From Acanthococcus lagerstroemiae (taxonomy: Eukaryota > Arthropoda > Insecta > Hemiptera > Eriococcidae): a stretch of 64,000 nt of DNA. How positions within the stretch are numbered: the first letter of the stretch is position 1; each line of letters opens with the position of its first letter. Below are positions 57,910 to 64,000 of the stretch, piece by piece. The notes beneath the pieces are model-generated. The model ran no database searches. It had not been told where the DNA came from and saw only the letters and a list, made by a program, of their open reading frames with translations. Made by a program: the position numbers and the translations under genes. The stretch spans positions 8,024,603-8,088,602 of the forward strand of contig CM063112.1 of assembly GCA_031841125.1 (NCBI GenBank). The letters are read 5' to 3'.

Positions 57910-58730
57910 GTAACTGATTGCGCATCGGGATGAAAATATCATCATCATAGAAGACTGCAAAGGCTAAAAGATGACACTCTTTGAAAAACCATTGAATGCT
58001 CTTACAAATGAAGTTACAAAAAAAAAAAGTGACCAATGAATGAAAAATACTGACTATTCTGGGGAAAAAAAATTACAAGAACTAGAAATGATAAGAATAA
58101 ACACAACACAATAGTCTCATAAGAACCGCTGCAAATTACTTTTTACCTAATAACAGTAACTGTACAATGATTGGCCCTTTTGGCCAAATTCAACAACCAA
58201 TATAGAAATATAGCCACTAACATGGTATTGTTATTTTAACAGCCATTGGTTCTCATGCCCACATCAAACAACCAATAGGAACACAGGTATTATACCAGCT
58301 TACAATACGGTACTACTTGAACCATGTAGTGTGTAATATTAAGCTTTGAGACTTCACAGATAAGATGCTGATAATGGGATAACTTTCAAAAGCGTTTGTC
58401 ACATAAATTATTTTCTCTCAAATATTTGCACTTTTTTGAAAATAATATTATTAATAATATTAAATACTATCATCTCAATAAAAATGGATTACAAAAAGAA
58501 AAATAGAATGATCGTGTGATACTTCTTAGGAGTTGGCGACGCATACGTCTATATGTACCGGTCTGCGCCTTTCTAATCGTCTGAATTTGAATAGTACCAG
58601 CTTTTAAAATTTTCATTTCTTCGTCCACAAGCATGTTGTTTGGAAACTCTGTACACCGAGAAAGTATTTTTGAGTTTTCAAAATGATTGAAGTTTATGAA
58701 CGATAGTATTCTAGGAGTGTGGTTATTAGG
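57910..58730. other. Anonymous AT-rich stretch
   Basis: No gene recognised; the 106-codon minus-strand frame at 58470-58790 runs into the MITE. Confidence 0.4.
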
Positions 58731-58736
58731 GATGTA

Positions 58737-59174
58737 CCGGTAAGGGGTAATGGGCAACGTCCCTACCCCCACCCCGTACGAATTTTTCACTCAGCAGTTG
58801 GGAAAATTTACCATTTCAGTCAGACAGAGTTGGAAAAATCCAAGAAGTCAAAAGGTATTTTTTTATTTTATTTTTTTTTGATACTTGGGAATTGAGTTGA
58901 GAGTTGAGAAGTTGCAAATATTCAACACATCAAAAAAATTTTTATTGCGTTGATACTTGGGAATTAAGTTGAGAAGTTGGGAAAATCCAACAAGTCAAAG
59001 GTGTTTTTTGTTTGCTTTGATATTTGGGAATTTTGGGTTGAATCAGTTGGAAAAATCCAACAAGTCAAAAAGATTTTTTTTTGCTTTGATACTTGGAAAT
59101 TTTGAGTTGAGTCAGTTGAGATTTCCACAATTTTTGCCCCCCCCCCCCAAGAAAAGTTTTGCAGAACGTCCCTG
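58737..59174. mobile_element. hAT-like MITE with internal minisatellite, copy 3
   Basis: The ends are TAGGGATGTACCGG and the inverted AACGTCCCTG. Flanking GTGGTTAT and GTGGTGAA agree at 6 of 8. It holds about four to five internal units (TTGGGAAAATCCAACAAGTC, T-run, TTGATACTTGGGAATT), more than copies 1 and 2, which explains its greater length of 438 bp. A C run lies just inside the right end. Confidence 0.85.
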
Positions 59175-59179
59175 GTGGT

Positions 59180-61015
59180 GAATATAGCTACCACTGCGTG
59201 CCGAAGGGGATCTCAAAAACATATAGGTTCGCTAATCGAATTATATTTTTTCAACGGGATCAACATGATTTCATGGCTCGATTCTCTAGGTTCGCAAGTC
59301 CAGCGGTGGCTTAATACAACTCCCTCTCTTCAAGCTTTTCTCGATTTTCCTCATTCGCGGCAAAATAGAGTCAGCATCCCTCGTATTATTTTCACCATTC
59401 GTTGTTGCATCCCTACGGCAGCATCCACCCTCAATCGAACCAGTAACAATGTTCAACCTAAAATAATAAGGAAAGAACCCTAATAAAGCATTCGCCTACT
59501 CATTGTAATCCAGTTTCGATCATTTTTTTATAGTTACACAGCTCAGTTATCAAATTTTCATGAGGAGCTATAGTAGGTCTTTTAAGAGGATTTAATTTTT
59601 CGTAAATTGCTTTTTGAGCCATCCGTTCGCAGTTTTTATGGTTATTTAATTTTTAGTTCTTCGTCGTTAATCGTTATTGCCTGGAATTTATCGCGCTATT
59701 CAGAAGAACGAGCTCTGCTCGAAGTAAGATATTTTTTATGATAGCGCGAATTCGAGCGAGAGACGACAAATCAGATTTAAAACGGAGCAGCAATCATTTG
59801 GGAAAGCATTTCGAACAAATGAGTCGGAGTGATGTCTTTGTTCTAGATGTTGATTGAGATTTTAGGAAGAAAACAAGGGAGCTCGAATGTCGGGCTGTTA
59901 AGTACAAAACGCGCTTTTTGAATCTTCGAATTCGTTTTATTTTTGATCAGTTTTGGTTTGTCTTTTTTGGTGCTGGTAAATGAAAGAGAAAACTGGCACA
60001 AATAAGTGATATTGGTTTAATTCGGTCGCGTCACGGCGATGGAGCGCCAGTGTATTTCATCCCGTTTCTGTCACGTTTCGGTAGCTTTTGCATTTGTCCA
60101 CCAGATGTCAGCCACTTTGGGAATCAGGTTGTTATCCCTTCGAATTCAGAAAATACGCTTGTGCTCGTTCCTTTTGTAATCTCATTGAGATCAATAATAT
60201 CTATCCAAAATTGATGCAAAAGCTAACCAAATTGACTTCTAATTAATTCTTGAAAGTTCCTTGAAAAAAACAGATTTCTTCCTGATTGCTTAGTAATAAT
60301 GTTAGGCACTGGAACGTCAACAGACGCTCGCATCCTTCTTCTCTCTTGTTCGTCTCTTCACAGAATGAATTTAAACCTAATAAAACAACCCTTGGATAGG
60401 GACTGTAAGAAGTACTGCACCACCGTCCATGTTTTTAGTAAGTTATAGCTAGGATGGCGAGGAGACATCTTCTTTCCTCCTGAAGAATGGTTGGGTCTGA
60501 CTTGCCAAGTTGACCGAGACTGTGAACAAAGTTGGTGTCTTCTTTCGTGCTTGTTGTTTGAAATTTTTATTCAAAATTGGCAGAATTCAGTTGATCTATT
60601 GACATTTTTTCAAGCTCCCTCCCCCCATCATAGCATATTTGTAAATTTACTAAGGGAGCGAGAATCAAACATTTTCCAACTGTTGAAGCGAAAAATTAAA
60701 CATCTTCCAGAGTGTAAAAAATAAAAAAAGCTCTCGAGATGCGTGAAATTGATAACTGAGCACCTGGAACTGGCTATTTGTCAACTCTGAAAGATGATGA
60801 GGAGGGAGAAGCCGTTCCCATGCCCCCATGGCTACGACCCTAATTTGCCTACGCTATATCTCTCTTCTCAATCTATTTTATCTGAAAATTCAGTTAATCA
60901 CTTACTAAAATTGTGCGAAGGTGAAATTTTTTAAAATGATTATTTAGGATTCGTTGGATTGCCATTCGCACGCCTCTCCATCGTCTCTGCGGCTTAGAAG
61001 AATCCTTTTACCCCT
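59180..61015. other. Anonymous stretch
   Basis: Open frames of 102 codons or fewer, with no motif. No paired repeats were found. Confidence 0.4.
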
Positions 61016-61019
61016 CTGG

Positions 61020-61330
61020 TGTGACACAGAATTGTACTGGAGCTAGCGAAAGAGGGGTGTAGTTCGGACCGCAACAAAGGCATTCGAAATAAAAAAACGA
61101 GACGGTATAGAGAAGGTGCGTGTATTGATGGATCGACAATCAAAATAAATATTGTGAGGGTTAGCATAAACTGTGACTGAACTGTAACTGGACTGCTCTA
61201 ATGTCCTGTCAGGCCGACTAATGGAGGAGAAAGGATAATGAGTGAGGAGAAAAAGAAGAATGTGTTTTGAACAAATGACGAACCGGATGTGCAGGTATGC
61301 AGAGACAAAAGACGTTTGTTAAATACTTGC
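61020..61330 (+). repeat. Dispersed repeat copy B, without the MITE
   Basis: Matches 8280-8595 joined to 8963-9130. At about 61145-61185 the sequence is uninterrupted where copy A carries the 358-bp MITE and its 9-bp duplication. Copy B is shorter in its left half. Confidence 0.6.
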
Positions 61331-61334
61331 ATCG

Positions 61335-64000
61335 TGCTACGCCGAAATGGACCAAGTAAACAGTTGTACCCTGTTATCACGGTATGTAAACTAAGTGAAA
61401 GTTATAGCCGCACGGAATACGGGCCTACAAAGAAATTTTCGATTTGCGGTCATTGCATTAGTCGGCAAATCTTAAGATTCACGCACCCACGCACCCTCCC
61501 CCCCCCACAAGAAGGAGTTTCGGAATGCCTCTGCTCCCACGACTTCGCGTGATTATTGCTAAGTGTTAGTTTGTTTTCAGTCTTTTCTCAACATGTCTGT
61601 TCAGAATAAAGTTTTGCCACAATTGTGCGTGTATTTTGTGTCATATGTACAGTAGCCCCAAAGCCGTTTAACTTTACTAATCGACTTTCAGACGTCATAA
61701 CTACCGACCCCCGAGCCCAAGGTCATTATTTTTGCAAAGGATGTTTTCTTCACACGGTTTACTTTCCAATGATACCACTATTGAAAGCTTTCAATAACAT
61801 TCGTCCATTTACCCCAACGAAAAAACTTTAAAAAAAAAAGAACTAGGAAAATGTGTAAAATAGCCCCAATTTACGGTACCTCAATTTAGCGGAAGGGAAT
61901 GTAAAAAACATAAGGCGGTATATATACTGCAGTTAGGGCGGAAAAGTACTTAAAATCGGCCCTGGGTGAGTATTTTCCCTTCTTCGTTTCTCTTTGGTAG
62001 AGATCTCGATTGTTTTATCTAACGACACTGATATTCCCACAGGAAAGAGAGAGGAAATAATTGATGAAAAAAACTCCGTATTAGTTAACTTTCAATTATT
62101 TTAACTACTTTATTCACTTATTAGTTCAAGTAGTCAAGAGTGTCCTGTACTTATTTCTATCTACAGCCTACAGAAACGGTAACATGAAAAAACATTTTCA
62201 TTACCAACCAACCTTGGTGACTTTTGATTGAACAAAATTTTCAGCAAAAAACTTGCTATTTCAAATTATCTACCCACGAACTATGACAACACAATGAACA
62301 CCATCGACACCACGTAGAGAATATAGATCAAACACTCCTCTTTTCAAGAAGACGGAAACGAGCGCTATAGCTTTATTAGTTCGGTCGATAGGGCGCGCGA
62401 TAGTCGAAAAAACATATAGTTATCAAAGTTACCCCTGGATTATCAATGTTACCCCCGATTACTGGGTAGTGAATATTAGTACATTGTTGAAAACAGTACT
62501 TTGTTTCAGAAACTCGTATGAAGTACACAGTGGGGCTGAATTTCGAAAAATAACTCATCAGAGGCAGGAAGAATAAAACTGATAAACACTGTATCACGAG
62601 GTACTCGGAGACTCCTAGCAAAGTTGAAGTGCGAATGATCGCTCCATGTTCAACAGCTTCAAATTTTTCAGCGAATTCTCCCCCTTCACTCTCTCTTTCA
62701 CTGGTTCGATGCGAAACACTTTCAGAGATCGAAATTTATTTTTGCTAAACTCGATGCGAGCATCCGGCATGGCACGAGGTTCTTTAATAAATATAAAATA
62801 ACATATTTTTTATTCCCTCGAGGCTACGAATGTGGCCTTTACTCTCGCTGCTGACGTTATTTATCGTTCAGCATCGATACAATATGTTTATTTTTCATGG
62901 GTATACACGTATACTCAGCCGGCGGCTGACTAAAGCAGTGGTATAGTACACTTTTCCCGAATAACAATTACAATCTCGGTGTGGTACTTTTGCAGTGCTC
63001 GACGTAACCCTCCGCGAGTATTACCGCTACGTACCTCCGAGTCAGTTGTCAATAACATTACCCGGAATGGAAATAGTAAATTTTCATTCCGCGTCGAGTG
63101 TCTCGAACAGGAAAAAACAAGAGAAAAAGACCAGATAATTCAGCAGATTTCGCCGAGCACAGTTTCGGGTCTTCTCTTGCGGTAGTACAATTTAATTCGA
63201 CTTGGGCGAGTGTACGTGGAATGAGTATATAGTCGGAATAATCAACATGTTTGTTTGCTTAGGGAAATTGGGTAGCCATCATAGTTACGTTACATTATTT
63301 ATAAGCTCGGATTGAATCGGCAGTCCAGCGCAGAGAGCTGCTTATGCGTGTAAGTAACGAGTATAGGCATTCCGACTGTGAAACGTTTACTTAGGAGGCT
63401 TTATGAATATGGAAGGTCTGGCAGGCTTTCTTTTCCCAGTAACGAGTTACCAATCTTCAGCTGCTGAATATTTAGCAAATCGGAAAACCAGGAGAAGGTG
63501 GCTCAGTTTAGTCATTTCACCGCTGTAAGCAGACATCGGTGAACCTCATTGAGCAGACGCGAATACCACGGTGGGGGTGACTGCCCCTCTCAGAGAGAAA
63601 AATGTGAATTGAAAATGTTTCAAAAAGAGCAAGCTGACAAAATGCTCTCGTGTACTAACCTAGTCCCACACCTCGCCATTAAAGTTAAAATGCACGACGG
63701 GTTACTCAACGGAAATACGAAAACCTCAGAGGGGGGGGGGGGATCAGTTGCTTCAAACTACAGCTTGGTAAAAAGATATAAAGTCAGTCAAGCCGAAAGG
63801 CAGCCAGCCAACCTGCAAGATGGCAGTGGCGTCGCGTGGTGCTCTTTCCCAGATGTTCAACTGGCGGGTCTACACCCTCCCTCGCCCACAAAAAAAATCA
63901 GTATGTATCAAAAACTTATGGTCAGTATCAATACTTATGTATAAATAATGAGTGTCAATGAAGAATGAAGTTGTATCCGCCGACTGACCACATAGCATGC
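61335..64000. other. Anonymous stretch to the window end
   Basis: No gene recognised; the longest frame, 131 codons at 63549-63944, contains a G run (63731-63742) and no known domain. A CAGTGGCGTCGCGTGG sequence near 63823 resembles a hAT end whose partner, if any, lies outside the window. Confidence 0.4.

Noticed and set aside
57431..58036. 201-codon minus-strand open frame
   Set aside because: Most of it translates the two-copy GGGTAACT repeat and the end of a TIR insertion.

Overview
The window reads as nuclear DNA of an animal, most likely an arthropod and probably an insect. It has no operons and no long open frames typical of bacteria. It is about 60% A+T and full of decayed transposable elements of types common in insect genomes: RTE-like, R1-like and CR1/Jockey-like LINEs, a Penelope-like element, mariner remains, hAT-like and piggyBac-like non-autonomous elements, Helitrons and a tRNA-derived SINE. 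I cannot name the species. I found no host protein-coding gene I would defend. Every coding stretch I recognise belongs to a transposable element, and every one is broken by stops or frameshifts. Some open frames in the short alternatives start at non-ATG codons.

Layout. 1-9 kb: mostly anonymous sequence with three minisatellites, an inverted-repeat pair and a 358-bp MITE with a 9-bp target duplication. 9-15 kb: a 140-bp palindrome, two small hAT-like MITEs and a tRNA-derived SINE bounded by 11-bp direct repeats. 15.9-18.1 kb: a 1.9-kb Helitron sitting exactly between A and T inside a second copy of the 8.6-kb MITE. 20.4-24.4 kb: a minus-strand RTE-like LINE split by a 3-kb element with inverted ends, which itself carries a mariner transposase remnant and a hAT MITE. 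26-31.9 kb: two copies of another hAT MITE, a 430-bp dispersed repeat, a 290-bp tandem repeat and a minus-strand CR1/Jockey-type RT remnant. 33.4-37.9 kb: a piggyBac-like element (TTAA flanks) with a 1-kb internal palindrome, then a 1.25-kb hAT-like element with perfect 8-bp TSDs. 38.0-39.3 kb: a LINE-ORF1-like coiled-coil/RNA-binding pseudogene bracketed by mariner-like inverted repeats. 39.3-41.9 kb: a 205-233-bp satellite array with an insertion. 43.2-50.2 kb: the richest retroelement cluster, with a Penelope-like RT joined to an R1-type LINE tail, and a nearly full-length but dead RTE-like LINE inserted into the endonuclease gene of an oppositely oriented RTE-like LINE. 52.5-57.5 kb: an RTE-like RT fragment split by a large nested TIR insertion that contains a second Helitron. 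57.5-64 kb: one more hAT MITE, a repeat copy and anonymous sequence.

The features do not form a pathway. They form a stratigraphy: direct repeats and frame continuity across insertions show which element entered which. The least ordinary items are the ORF1-like gene inside mariner-like inverted repeats, the Penelope/R1 junction with its link to a palindrome 33 kb away, and the inverted target copy at the 5' end of the RTE insertion.
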